Source: CAWBXL01 sp963837365 (GTDB lineage: Bacteria; Acidobacteriota; Terriglobia; Terriglobales; Acidobacteriaceae). From it: 39,916 bases of DNA. The position numbers were made by a program, and so were the translations under genes. Shown here piece after piece: positions 1-8,737 of this stretch (position 1 is its first letter; each line of letters opens with the position of its first letter). Below the pieces are notes generated by a model that was not told the DNA's origin, searched no databases, and saw only the letters and a program-made list of their open reading frames with translations. The stretch lies in the NCBI GenBank assembly GCA_963837365.1, contig CAWIMW010000004.1, forward strand, positions 1 through 39,916. The letters run 5' to 3'.

Positions 1-1
1 G

Positions 2-274
2 ATGAACTCGGTCGCTGAAGTCTTCCGGTCATTGACTCTCGGCGTGATCATGACGGGTATGGGGGCCGACGGTAAAAGGGGATGGAAGCCATCAAGCGTG
101 AGGGCGGATTCAATGCGGTAAGGATGACCCAGTTGTACGGTATATGGCATGCCGCGCTCGGCGGCGGAAGCAGGCGTGTTGCACCGAGTTGTTCCACTCC
201 TGCAAATCCCGAACAAAACATGCAGGTCGCACACTACAAAAAGTCGCACGGGCGTCAGGCGCGTAGTGGGTTAG
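2..274 (+). pseudogene. Remnant of CheB methylesterase C-terminus (frameshifted)
   Basis: This is the tail of a CheB-type chemoreceptor glutamate methylesterase, broken by small indels; the 5' part lies outside the window. Frame 2 starts with SVAEVFRSLTLGVIMTGMGADG, which holds the conserved GMGADG loop of the catalytic domain. The reading then moves to the frame at 82 (MEAIKREGGF), and from about 131 back to frame 2 (SCTVYGMPRSAAEAGV, then LHRVVPLLQI), ending at TAG 272-274. The three shifts fit three single-base losses near 82, 121 and 130, because together they restore the original frame. No reading frame spans the domain as the sequence stands. The gene faces the response-regulator gene, whose stop is 6 bases away. 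Sequencing error is possible, but three losses within 50 bases favour a true pseudogene. Confidence 0.72.
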
Positions 275-279
275 TCCGA

Positions 280-771
280 TCACAATTCATCCGGCAACAA
301 TACTTCACGGATCTTTTGCATCAGCGACACGACAGAGAAGGGCTTGGGTAAATAGGTCGTCTTGTCCATGATGTCCTGGTCCCTGCCTATTTTGTTTTGC
401 GGATAGCCAGAGATAAAGATGGTTTTGAGAGTTGGGTCATCCTGCCAAAGTTCCTTGACCATTTCACAGCCGTTCTTTCCAGGCAGCACTACGTCGACAA
501 CCAGCAGGCCTACCTCACCCGGGTGTTGGCGGAATTGGCGGACTGCCTCAACCGCACTACGGGCTTTCAAAACCTGGTAGCCAGCCGCTTGCAGAATTTC
601 CGCAGTCACCTCGCGGACAAAATTCTCATCTTCGACCAGGAGAATGCTTCCCTTCAGAGGAGGCATATCTGCTCCAAAGAGCGGCGCAGGCAGGACCACC
701 TGTGTTGCTTGAATAGGTGTGTTGCTCACAGTACACCTCGACCTAAAGATGGACTGCATCTCTGTATCCAA
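280..771 (-). CDS. Single-domain response regulator (receiver domain only)
   Basis: A stand-alone phospho-receiver (REC) protein of 163 residues if read from the first ATG. The REC fold begins at ILLVEDENF with the acidic pair; the phosphoacceptor Asp is in LLVVDVVLPGKNG; the switch Ser is in IFISGYP; the conserved Lys is in YLPKPFS. There is no output domain, so it probably acts by protein-protein contact like CheY-type or hybrid-kinase partner regulators. The N-terminal 35 residues have no domain features. An internal ATG at 666 (MPPLKGSILLVEDE) has a GGAG Shine-Dalgarno 6 bases upstream, and that shorter 128-residue product matches the usual REC length, so it may be the true start. A decayed cheB tail lies just downstream in the opposite direction, which hints at a former chemosensory or two-component locus. 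Confidence 0.85.
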   Translation of the reverse strand: MDTEMQSIFRSRCTVSNTPIQATQVVLPAPLFGADMPPLKGSILLVEDENFVREVTAEILQAAGYQVLKARSAVEAVRQFRQHPGEVGLLVVDVVLPGKNGCEMVKELWQDDPTLKTIFISGYPQNKIGRDQDIMDKTTYLPKPFSVVSLMQKIREVLLPDEL

Positions 772-925
772 TTCTGGGACGCCCGTTCATCAAAGGTCTG
801 TGGCACGGAGGCTAGTAGCTAACTAAAGATAGAGGCTTAATATTTGGGCATTGTGCAGAGCGAAACATTGCGTCCGGCCACTTCGGGAACAAACGATGCT
901 GAGAGTTCTGGAGTGGTACCCAGAT

Positions 926-3433
926 CTACTTTTCCCGGGTCAGAAGCGTGTGATGGGGATCGAGCACGGCCTTTCGTGTACCCGCAGGTGCTGTCAGTCG
1001 AAAATGGGTTTCTTGTTCGTCTACGAAGACCTGTCCAATTAATACATTCTTACCTGCGACCACAGCGTAGATTGGCGCCAATGTGACCAAATTATCAGCG
1101 CCATATTTTTGTTTGATTTTGCCGGTCACAATAACACGTGTACTGCCTTTGCCTTCAAACTTAACTTCATCCAATTCAAGCCGGGGAATCGCGGTTCCGT
1201 TCAGCCAGCCGTCATAGAACCAGTTGAGCGATTTATTTCCCTCATACCAGAGTGGCCGTGGTAAGTCCTCTTCGAATGCGTGAATCAGTTCACGGGTACT
1301 GAGCATGCGCCCTTCATACTGATTTCTGACGCGGTGGAGTGTTCGTATGAAAGGGTCGCTGGTCAGAGAGGTAGGCTGCGATTTGCCTGTGCTCTGTTCT
1401 GCATCGAGCAGCATGTTGTGAAGCATGTGAAGCAGCCATACCCCTCGCTCGTAACTGATCACTGGATAGCCATTGGGGAAATGAGAAGAAGATAAACGGC
1501 CTCCCAAAGTCACCGGGCCGGCGGTCATCAGCGGTTCACCGTCTTTATTTTTCTGAAGCAGATTGGAACGGTAATCTTCCAAGACAGCCTGAAAGCGCGC
1601 CGGATCTTGTGTTTCTAGCAGCATTAGCGAACTGTAGTCCGCCACGGCTTCGATCAGCCACTGATCGCGATAGGCATCCCAACTTACCAGGTCACCCCAC
1701 CACTGGTGTGCAGTTTCGTGTGCAATCACCGAATTGGTCATAGTGCTTGCGACTTTCCCCATGTTGAGACGCCACTTCTCTCCCTCGCTCAGGAATGAAT
1801 AGCTGGATAGGAATATCAGGCCCGGCCACCCTTGGCTGATGACGCCAGGCTTTTGTGTCATGGAAAGTGAGTTGTAAGGGTACGGCCCGTAAGCTTGGGA
1901 AAAGAAATCGATTGCCTGGGCCGCCTCGTCGGCAACTGCCTGGGCATTGCGAGCAGGCGAAGGCTGCGGTAAGGGGACCATCTCAATGACCCTGGATTCC
2001 GGACGTAGACCGGGAATAACAGGAACTGTGGTTACGGTTTCGGTTTGCGCGGTGGGAAAGGCCTTTTCCACTTCCTTGGAAGCATACGTCTCGACCAGGA
2101 CGTTGCCGGCATGTGCTACCGCACGTTCATATTTCCCAAGATTAAATCCCGCCATGGGAATCGGGCGCTCCGAGACCCAGTGAGTGATTTGTTCCCCATC
2201 GCCATGATTCGTAACCGTTTCCTTGACTCGCTTTCCAGTTGCAATCAGCGTCCATCCTGGTGGGGAATGAAACTCCAGATCAAAATTGGACATTGCCGGG
2301 CGTCGGTTCGGATACCATGTGCCGCGCGCACCCACATACAAAAGCCCTCCACCGGCATCAGAGAGTACGTCACCGCCGTAGACAAAGTGCAGAACGGCGT
2401 GCTTTCCCGATCGCAAAATCCCGGGCAGTACGACTGCAATTTGATCGTTCCCTAAGCGAGACAGTTCTGTGCCCTCAAGCGCCTGGTTCTGGATAAACTC
2501 AATCGGCTGTCCGTCGAGGTCTACTTCTTTGACGTGCAAATAGCGGGAGAGTTCAAACAATAGTGCGCGCGGACAGTCTTGGTGGGCGTTTAACTGGAGC
2601 CATGCTTCTGCATCCAGTTGAGTTGGCGGGTTGATGGTGGCTCGAATTTTGTAATGCGCAATTTCGAAGTCGTCCGTCTTGCTTTCTCGCTGTTCTGGCG
2701 CCGTAAATGACGTCCAGATGTCAAAAAAATCGACGCCTTCCGCGGTCTTATTTTGGCCAACCGAAATTTGCTCCGGCTCACTGGAGTTGTAAACGAGATC
2801 GAACGTTCCCAGCTTTCTACCCTGTACACGAGCATGCCAAAGCACGTTGTCTTGGGTCTTTGCACTGGGGGTGGATTGTTCTTCAGATGGAAGAAATTTG
2901 CTGAGGTCCATGAACAATGGCAGGGCATCCATCGGCGCCAGATTGCGGGCGGTCTCGCCCCACTGCTGGATGAATTCTTCGCTGCCTTCGGCGGACCGGA
3001 GCCTTGGTTGCAGCTCGGCGAAAGTGTTGTCATCAAAACGGAAGTAGGCGGTAGAAAATCTTTCTTCAAGGATCGCCGCGCCAGTAAACAAGGCCATGGA
3101 CCCGCGTTCGGCGTGGTCTGGCGGTGTTAGCAATACCTCCCCATCACCCTCAAAGAAAGCTCCCGTGGCATGCCCGGCAACATCTTGCGTGAACGCGATG
3201 GTGCCATCTTCCAACGTAATGTGGATGGCCGACCGATCGATGGTCGCCTCGCGTACGTGGTATACACGGGATGGATCCAGCCCCACGCTGCGCAGTTGCA
3301 GATAGAGAGACTCAGCTGGTTTTTCTGTCGGGGTACGTTCCTGTGCCAAACCCGGTGCTGCAAAAATGGGGTTGATTGCCAAATAGAGGGCAAGCGGGAG
3401 CACAATCCTGGCGCATCTGATTACCTTCGTCAC
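926..3433 (-). CDS. Secreted M1-like zinc metallopeptidase
   Basis: An 835-residue exported protein of the M1 (gluzincin) peptidase group. It starts at GTG 3433 and has an N-terminal signal peptide (basic start, hydrophobic run, AAPGLAQ cleavage-like end). The catalytic motif HETAHQWWGD is near residue 570, and the third zinc ligand is the Glu of WLIEAVADYSS about 18 residues later. The usual M1 exopeptidase motif GAMEN is not seen; the corresponding stretch reads GVISQGWPGLI. The N-terminal half (residues 40-350) lacks features I recognise and may be a substrate or scaffold region; the C-terminal 60 residues resemble the beta domain of large M1 proteins. It is transcribed divergently from the TPR/peptidase-MA gene, with 39 bases between the two starts. 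M1 family membership is secure; aminopeptidase activity is not. Confidence 0.88.
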   Translation of the reverse strand: MTKVIRCARIVLPLALYLAINPIFAAPGLAQERTPTEKPAESLYLQLRSVGLDPSRVYHVREATIDRSAIHITLEDGTIAFTQDVAGHATGAFFEGDGEVLLTPPDHAERGSMALFTGAAILEERFSTAYFRFDDNTFAELQPRLRSAEGSEEFIQQWGETARNLAPMDALPLFMDLSKFLPSEEQSTPSAKTQDNVLWHARVQGRKLGTFDLVYNSSEPEQISVGQNKTAEGVDFFDIWTSFTAPEQRESKTDDFEIAHYKIRATINPPTQLDAEAWLQLNAHQDCPRALLFELSRYLHVKEVDLDGQPIEFIQNQALEGTELSRLGNDQIAVVLPGILRSGKHAVLHFVYGGDVLSDAGGGLLYVGARGTWYPNRRPAMSNFDLEFHSPPGWTLIATGKRVKETVTNHGDGEQITHWVSERPIPMAGFNLGKYERAVAHAGNVLVETYASKEVEKAFPTAQTETVTTVPVIPGLRPESRVIEMVPLPQPSPARNAQAVADEAAQAIDFFSQAYGPYPYNSLSMTQKPGVISQGWPGLIFLSSYSFLSEGEKWRLNMGKVASTMTNSVIAHETAHQWWGDLVSWDAYRDQWLIEAVADYSSLMLLETQDPARFQAVLEDYRSNLLQKNKDGEPLMTAGPVTLGGRLSSSHFPNGYPVISYERGVWLLHMLHNMLLDAEQSTGKSQPTSLTSDPFIRTLHRVRNQYEGRMLSTRELIHAFEEDLPRPLWYEGNKSLNWFYDGWLNGTAIPRLELDEVKFEGKGSTRVIVTGKIKQKYGADNLVTLAPIYAVVAGKNVLIGQVFVDEQETHFRLTAPAGTRKAVLDPHHTLLTREK

Positions 3434-3472
3434 CTACGTAAGCTCGCTGTTCCGTTGCTAGAATGCGCCATA

Positions 3473-4897
3473 ATGCGTACTCTTGTCACGCCCTTCATCT
3501 TCTTTATATGGATGCTGTCCGGAATCTGTGCCCCGGCAGAGGTCATTCACCTTAAGAATGGCCGTACCATATGGGCAGACCACGTGCGCGAGGCTGGGCC
3601 GCGCGTGGAGTATGACTTGGGCGACAATTCCTACGCGATTCCGAGATCTTCGGTCGAGCGGATTGAGGTGGGTGGACTTCCTCCGGAATATGCCTCGTCC
3701 GGTGCTTCCATGAAGCACGATGTTCCCGCCTTCATGCCGCCGAGCAATTTGCGGAATCAGGCGGAAATTGAGGGTAAGGTCGTTAAAGATGGCCGGGTAG
3801 ATGTTGATGCTCTGGCAACCATTGAACAGCAGGGCGACCCTAAGACCTCTTCCGCCGGATATTTTCTTGCCGGCAAATTTGAATTTGACCACGGCAATTA
3901 TGCCAAGGCCCGGAGTTACTTCGACACTGCGCTTCGTTACGATGGGCAGAACCCCACCATTCTGAATTTTTACGCAGCCTTACTGGTGCGTACCGGCAAC
4001 CCCACCGAGGCCCTTCCCTATGCGCAACGAGCTGTGGAAGCGGCTCCCGAGTCAGCCGATACCCTTGCGGTTTTAGGATATGCGCAGTTCGCCGCAGACC
4101 GCACCAAGGATGCCATCCAAACCTGGAAGCGCTCCTTGCAGATCCGCCCGGATGCGAGCATACAGGCGCTGCTGCAAAAAGCGGAACGTGAAGCTCAGGC
4201 CGAGGCCGACTTCTCCGAAAAAGAAAGCAATCACTTCACCTTGCGCTATGAGGGCGGCCAAACCTCGGAATCTTTTCGCCGTCAGGTGCTGGCTACGCTG
4301 GAGGCGGAATATGCCGACTTGTCGCGTGAATTGGGGAATGCTCCGCGGGGAAGCGTCCCCGTCATTCTGTATACCGGCCAAGCCTTCTTTGACGTGACCC
4401 AGGCCCCGTCGTGGAGTGGGGCCATAAACGATGGAAAATTGCGGATTCCGGTGGAAGGCCTGAGCGCGGTTACGCCTGAACTGGCGCGGGTATTGAAGCA
4501 CGAGTTGGCGCATTCGTTTATTAATCAACTTTCCGCGGGCCGTTGCCCGCAATGGCTGCATGAGGGAATAGCCCAGGCGCTGGAGCCGAAGTCATTGTCA
4601 TCGAATGGGCGCCGCCTGGCCCAGCTTTATGCTGCGCAGAAGGAAATTCCCTTCAATATGCTGGAAAGCAGCTTTATGCAGTTCTCGCCCGGAGAAGCAG
4701 TCCTGGCCTACGATGAGTCTTTGGCTGCTGTGCAATACATTGACGACACCCACGGCCGTGCTGATCTCAGGCGAATTTTGCAGCGTTTGGCTGAAGGGAG
4801 TTCTACCGAGGCTGCCCTGCGGTCCACAATCCATTCTGACTATGGCCATCTGGAAACTGAGTTAGGCAAGTATCTGGCCGACAAGTACGGGAATTAG
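3473..4897 (+). CDS. Secreted TPR protein with peptidase-MA-like domain
   Basis: A 474-residue exported protein starting at ATG 3473 with a signal peptide (MRTLVTPFIFFIWMLSGICA). Residues 20-60 (HLKNGRTIWADHV) resemble the short beta N-terminal motif of many acidobacterial secreted proteins. Residues about 120-240 form TPR-like helical repeats (GNYAKARSYFDTALRYD; TGNPTEALPYAQRAVE). The C-terminal domain carries HELAHSFINQL near residue 343, followed by WLHEGIAQALE. This HExxH plus downstream Glu is the layout of the 'peptidase MA' family of gluzincins. I infer a periplasmic zinc peptidase with a protein-binding TPR arm. The same frame is open upstream to 3170, but that part overlaps the divergent peptidase gene and would lose the signal peptide, so the inner ATG is chosen. 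The SD is weak. Confidence 0.84.
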   Translation: MRTLVTPFIFFIWMLSGICAPAEVIHLKNGRTIWADHVREAGPRVEYDLGDNSYAIPRSSVERIEVGGLPPEYASSGASMKHDVPAFMPPSNLRNQAEIEGKVVKDGRVDVDALATIEQQGDPKTSSAGYFLAGKFEFDHGNYAKARSYFDTALRYDGQNPTILNFYAALLVRTGNPTEALPYAQRAVEAAPESADTLAVLGYAQFAADRTKDAIQTWKRSLQIRPDASIQALLQKAEREAQAEADFSEKESNHFTLRYEGGQTSESFRRQVLATLEAEYADLSRELGNAPRGSVPVILYTGQAFFDVTQAPSWSGAINDGKLRIPVEGLSAVTPELARVLKHELAHSFINQLSAGRCPQWLHEGIAQALEPKSLSSNGRRLAQLYAAQKEIPFNMLESSFMQFSPGEAVLAYDESLAAVQYIDDTHGRADLRRILQRLAEGSSTEAALRSTIHSDYGHLETELGKYLADKYGN

Positions 4898-4960
4898 CTC
4901 TCCACAACACTTGGCCCAGGTACGGATTCCGTGCTAACGTCTGCCATCACTTAAATTTTC

Positions 4961-5716
4961 ATGCACCCCCTTTTCAATCACGATGGGAAGGGCGCTTCGC
5001 CTTCAGAATCTGTAAACGCCCAGGTACCCGAGCTTCATGGCGCCGAGCTGGCAGCCATGTATTACGGCGAGAGGCAAGGAGGCGACTTTTACGACTTTCT
5101 TCGCGTCAGCCCGAGTCGTGTGGTGTTTGGACTACTTGATGTCGCCGGGCGCTCAGAGCAGAACCGCACTATTGTGGCCGCAGCCCAGAAGACATTTCGC
5201 GAAAAATCACTCGAGTTATTGAACGGAGACGCGGTGAACGAAGCCGATGCCATGATCGAGCTATGCTTACGGCTCAACCACACCATCCTGGAAGTTGAAG
5301 GCGGGGTGCGGTCTTGTCCCGCCTTTGCCGGTTGCTACAACGAGAGTCTGGGTGTCTTGTGTTACTTCAATGCCGGGCACATGCCCGCGCTGGTTCGCGA
5401 TGATGCCGGGATCTCTGAACTGGCAGCGACGGGGTTGCCATTGGGCCTGTTCTCTCATGCCACTTGCGATGCGCCGATGGCTGCCATAGCTCCTGCCGGA
5501 GCATTGTTGTTGGTATCGCGTGGAGTCGTGGAGGGGAAGCACAAGGGCGAAGAATTTGGACTGGAACGAGCAAAAGAAACCCTTCAACGACCGGTCGCAT
5601 CCGCCAGAGGCTTGTGCCGGGCTGTGATTGAAGATGTCCGCCAGTTTATGGGGACACCCCCAACTCATAATGACGTCACTGCCCTGGCACTGTCGCGCAA
5701 CCCGTCGGCAGTCTAG
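4961..5716 (+). CDS. SpoIIE/PP2C-type protein phosphatase, possibly degenerate
   Basis: A 251-residue protein made of one SpoIIE-type PP2C serine phosphatase domain, the kind that dephosphorylates anti-sigma-factor antagonists or similar partners. Conserved pieces: GERQGGDFYDFLR near residue 34 with the metal-binding Asp, FGLLDVAGR, CYFNAGHMPALV, TGLPLGLF, and the C-terminal HNDVTALAL. Where family members usually have a TDG acidic turn, this protein reads LLVSRGVVEGKHKGEEFG: Arg replaces the Asp, and the terminal DDVT reads NDVT. Loss of one metal ligand may mean altered or lost catalysis. There is no sensor domain and no transmembrane segment, so the protein should be cytosolic. The gene lies 63 bases after the TPR/peptidase gene and could be cotranscribed. 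No clear SD precedes the ATG, so the start is moderately sure. Confidence 0.82.
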   Translation: MHPLFNHDGKGASPSESVNAQVPELHGAELAAMYYGERQGGDFYDFLRVSPSRVVFGLLDVAGRSEQNRTIVAAAQKTFREKSLELLNGDAVNEADAMIELCLRLNHTILEVEGGVRSCPAFAGCYNESLGVLCYFNAGHMPALVRDDAGISELAATGLPLGLFSHATCDAPMAAIAPAGALLLVSRGVVEGKHKGEEFGLERAKETLQRPVASARGLCRAVIEDVRQFMGTPPTHNDVTALALSRNPSAV

Positions 5717-5737
5717 GGCTGTTCTATATTTTTCTTC

Positions 5738-7501
5738 CTATCTTTTCTTTCGTTTTGACCTGGCAACTGGCGCCGGCTCACTCTTGGCTATAGGCGCCAA
5801 TTCCTCGGCAGTCACAAACTCCGGGGCAATATCGGTGGGGATTCCCTGCAATTGATCCAGCGCGCGACGCAATACCGGACGCACCACCCCGAGTTCATCG
5901 AGCATTTTTTTGGCATCTGCATAATCGCCAAGGGCCTCTACAGTCAGTAGTTCGTGATCGAGATCGGTTACCGCCTGATCGATCTTCTCCATATTGATGC
6001 TGAAAGTACCGTTTTTTCCTGCGACGATGGCTCCCTTGTCCATCAGATAGTTGAACTGGATGGCCATGCCTTTGCCGTGCGCTTCGTTCAAGCCAAAGCG
6101 AAGGCTGCGGAATGCGGATGCGAGGTAGGTGTTATAGAGCTGTCGCCGCGCGGCATCATCGGACGGGAGGACATGGGTCAGGCCCATTTCCTTGGCATGA
6201 TCCATCATGTATCGCAGCGCGAACAGTCCCGTAACATCAGCTTTTGCTTCCTCGATGACGCTGTAAACATCTTTCAATTCTTCCCGGGGAGTCGTGTCGC
6301 GGCCTTGTACTGTGATCTGGTGGGGCCCCAGGCCGTGCATCAATTCGTGGGCCAGGATGTGGGTGAAGAACAGTTCAAAGCTTACGTCCACCATGGCCTG
6401 CTTGGTCAAGGTGCGGCGGGCAATAGGCAGCAACACGCTGCGAAATTTGGCTTCCTGCACATTCTTCAGCATCACTCGTTTACTGCCCTTCTGCTGTACT
6501 ACACGGTCGTCGTTGGGCAGATTGTACGCGGCGGTTTGTACTCCATGTGCGCCGTCGCCTGAACTCAGGATTTCGTCCACTACTCGAATTGGGGCGGCCG
6601 CACCCAACTTGGGGTTGCGGTATTGCGGATCGATCGGAAGATTGTTTTCAATCTCCTGCAAGTGTTGCGTGAACGCCGACAGTTTGGTGCTTTCTTCGTC
6701 ATCCCGCAGATTGACGTAGGCTTCGAAAGCCGCTTTGTAGCCAAACAGTTGGTCGTTGTAGGTTTCGTAGGGGCCGATGGTGATGTCGAGCGGCGCATCC
6801 AGGTCCATCCAGGCCAGGTCGCTGGCGTAGTAATCATTGGACAGGAAGGCGTCAGCGCGCGCGGCAAGGAATTTCTTCAGAGACTCATTGTCCGTAAGCC
6901 CAGCGGCCTCGCGCAGGAGGCCTGAGACCTTAGTGAGATCGTCGTTATATTCTTCACTGTATGGAACCGTTTGCAGTTCTTTGTCTTTTCGCCGAATGAC
7001 GGTGAAAAAGCTTTTTGCCTGCTCCTGATCTTTTTCCGGAAGCGAGGCCACCCAGTGTTCAAATTCGTCTTTCGTCATGTCTTCCGGGTAGAAATTTGCC
7101 CCCAAAGGCTTTCTTGCGGGAACTCCGGACAGGAAGGCTTCATCGTCATCGAGCGCCGACCAGGGACTCTTGTTGATCCAGAAATAATCCAGGCGGGCTT
7201 TGCCTAGCGAGCTTTTGTCTTTTTGCAGCTTGGCGTAGAGCGCCGGGTTACCGCTCCAAACTTGCTGAAGAAAGATGTCGTCGAGGATTCGCGCGGCTGC
7301 AATCAGTTTTACCAGCGCCTGTTGATCGCCAAGGGAGAGTTTGGAGGTGTCCACTCGCAACGGCGTAGGGGCAAAACGGGCAGCCATCTTTTCCAGCTGA
7401 GATCGGCTGGGCAAGGGCTTACTTTTGATTTTTTTGGCTTCAGCCGGCATATACAGAAACCCCAGTAGCAACACAATGATGCAACCCGTGGAAATCTTCA
7501 T
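5738..7501 (-). CDS. Exported M49-like (dipeptidyl-peptidase III-related) metallopeptidase
   Basis: A 587-residue exported protein. The start ATG 7501 follows a good SD (AGGAG) and a signal peptide ending near PAEAKK. The zinc site is HELMHGLGP near residue 384, with EEAKADVTGLFAL about 33 residues later supplying the third ligand. This pairing and the overall length match the bacterial M49-like family, often annotated as Zn-dependent hydrolase or DPP III. Classical M49 enzymes have HEXXGH with one extra residue; this protein has the compact HEXXH. I infer a periplasmic peptidase acting on short peptides, with specificity unknown. The C-terminus is Lys/Arg-rich (RSKRKKR). It converges with the SpoIIE-type gene (22 bases apart) and diverges from the SurA-like gene. 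Confidence 0.82.
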   Translation of the reverse strand: MKISTGCIIVLLLGFLYMPAEAKKIKSKPLPSRSQLEKMAARFAPTPLRVDTSKLSLGDQQALVKLIAAARILDDIFLQQVWSGNPALYAKLQKDKSSLGKARLDYFWINKSPWSALDDDEAFLSGVPARKPLGANFYPEDMTKDEFEHWVASLPEKDQEQAKSFFTVIRRKDKELQTVPYSEEYNDDLTKVSGLLREAAGLTDNESLKKFLAARADAFLSNDYYASDLAWMDLDAPLDITIGPYETYNDQLFGYKAAFEAYVNLRDDEESTKLSAFTQHLQEIENNLPIDPQYRNPKLGAAAPIRVVDEILSSGDGAHGVQTAAYNLPNDDRVVQQKGSKRVMLKNVQEAKFRSVLLPIARRTLTKQAMVDVSFELFFTHILAHELMHGLGPHQITVQGRDTTPREELKDVYSVIEEAKADVTGLFALRYMMDHAKEMGLTHVLPSDDAARRQLYNTYLASAFRSLRFGLNEAHGKGMAIQFNYLMDKGAIVAGKNGTFSINMEKIDQAVTDLDHELLTVEALGDYADAKKMLDELGVVRPVLRRALDQLQGIPTDIAPEFVTAEELAPIAKSEPAPVARSKRKKR

Positions 7502-7643
7502 TCATCCTTCTCCTGGAGAGTTGGAGTAGAGCCGTCCATAATATCAGGGTGCTGAACTGGATACGGCCGCGCTCCCGGAGTTACAATCTCTAAGATATAG
7601 ATGCGGTGGGGGCCTGGGACTGGACCCCGTATTAGTGGTGATT

Positions 7644-8711
7644 ATGAGAAAACTTCCATTTGTGCTGCCTCTCGTTCTCGTGGCTGTTTCTGTCTGCCTT
7701 CATGCCAATACCGTGGTCGAGGAAATCGTTGCGCGGGTGAACAATCAGATCATTACGCGCAGTGAATACCAGCGCAGCAAGGAGCAGACCCGGCAGGAAG
7801 CCATGCAACAGGACCCCGCCCACTCCGAAAAGGTTTATGCGGAGCACGAAAAGGATGTGCTGCGGGGTTTGATTGACCAGCAGTTATTGCTGGAACGAGG
7901 CAAAGATATGGAAATCAGCCCAGATACGGAAGTCATCAAGCGTCTGGATGAAATGCGCAAGCAGATGGGCCTCGCCAGCATGGAAGAATTGGAAGAAGAA
8001 GCAAGAAAACAAGGCATCTCGTTTGAAGAGTACAAGCAGACCCTGAAGAACCAGATCATCACCCAGCAAGTCATTGGCCGCGAAGTTGGTTCGCGCATGA
8101 ACTTGACCAAAGAAGATGAGATGAAGTTCTACGAGGCGCACAAGAATGAGCTGGCGCGCCCGGAAGAGATACGGCTCAACGAAATCTTAGTGGCGACCAA
8201 GAGCGATGACCCTCAGGTGATCAGCGCTGCTCAAACCACCGCTGAGGGGTTGTTGGCCGAAATCCGCAAGGGGGCGAGCTTTGAGGATGTTGCCAAAAAG
8301 AGCTCAGAGGGGCCGACCGCAAAACGTGGCGGGGATCTGGGATATTTCGGCCGCGGCAAACTGGCCAAGCAACTGGAAGATACGACCTTTGCCATGAAGC
8401 CGGGAGATGTGTCGGAACCGATCCGTACCAAGCAAGGGTTCGTTCTATTGAAGGTGTCCGAGCACCATCAGGCAGGCATCCCGCCTTTCAATGAAATTGA
8501 ACCAAGAATTCAGGATGCACTTTACTCGGAGCGAATCGAGCCGGCCTTGCGGGCTTACTTGACTCATCTGCGCGAAGATGCCTTTATCGATATCAAGCCG
8601 GGTTATATTGATACCGGCGCCAGCCCCAACCAGTCCAAGCCGGTGGAGACAGCAAGCAAAACCGCGGGCGCAAAAAACTTGAAAAAGAAGAAGAAGTTTT
8701 TGTTGTTCTAG
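7644..8711 (+). CDS. SurA-like periplasmic chaperone / peptidyl-prolyl isomerase
   Basis: A 355-residue protein of the SurA/PpiC group, which escorts outer-membrane proteins across the periplasm. The signal peptide is MRKLPFVLPLVLVAVSVCLHA. The SurA N-terminal chaperone domain follows (VVEEIVARVNNQIITRSEY at about residue 20, through residue 160). Then comes one parvulin domain (about 175-275) with GASFEDVAKKSSEG, GGDLGYFGRG, and KPGDVSEPIRTKQGFVLLKV. Many SurA proteins have two parvulin domains; this one has one. The tail is Lys-rich (KKKKKFLLF). GTG codons at 7635 and 7638 could also start the frame; ATG 7644 places the signal peptide best. The YhaM-like gene follows 26 bases later, so they are probably cotranscribed. 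Confidence 0.9.
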   Translation: MRKLPFVLPLVLVAVSVCLHANTVVEEIVARVNNQIITRSEYQRSKEQTRQEAMQQDPAHSEKVYAEHEKDVLRGLIDQQLLLERGKDMEISPDTEVIKRLDEMRKQMGLASMEELEEEARKQGISFEEYKQTLKNQIITQQVIGREVGSRMNLTKEDEMKFYEAHKNELARPEEIRLNEILVATKSDDPQVISAAQTTAEGLLAEIRKGASFEDVAKKSSEGPTAKRGGDLGYFGRGKLAKQLEDTTFAMKPGDVSEPIRTKQGFVLLKVSEHHQAGIPPFNEIEPRIQDALYSERIEPALRAYLTHLREDAFIDIKPGYIDTGASPNQSKPVETASKTAGAKNLKKKKKFLLF

Positions 8712-8737
8712 CAAGCTGAATCTGACGCGCTACGAAT

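Noticed and set aside
3170..3472. In-frame upstream extension of the TPR/peptidase-MA gene
   Set aside because: It overlaps the divergent peptidase gene on the other strand and would put a long tail before a clear signal peptide at ATG 3473.
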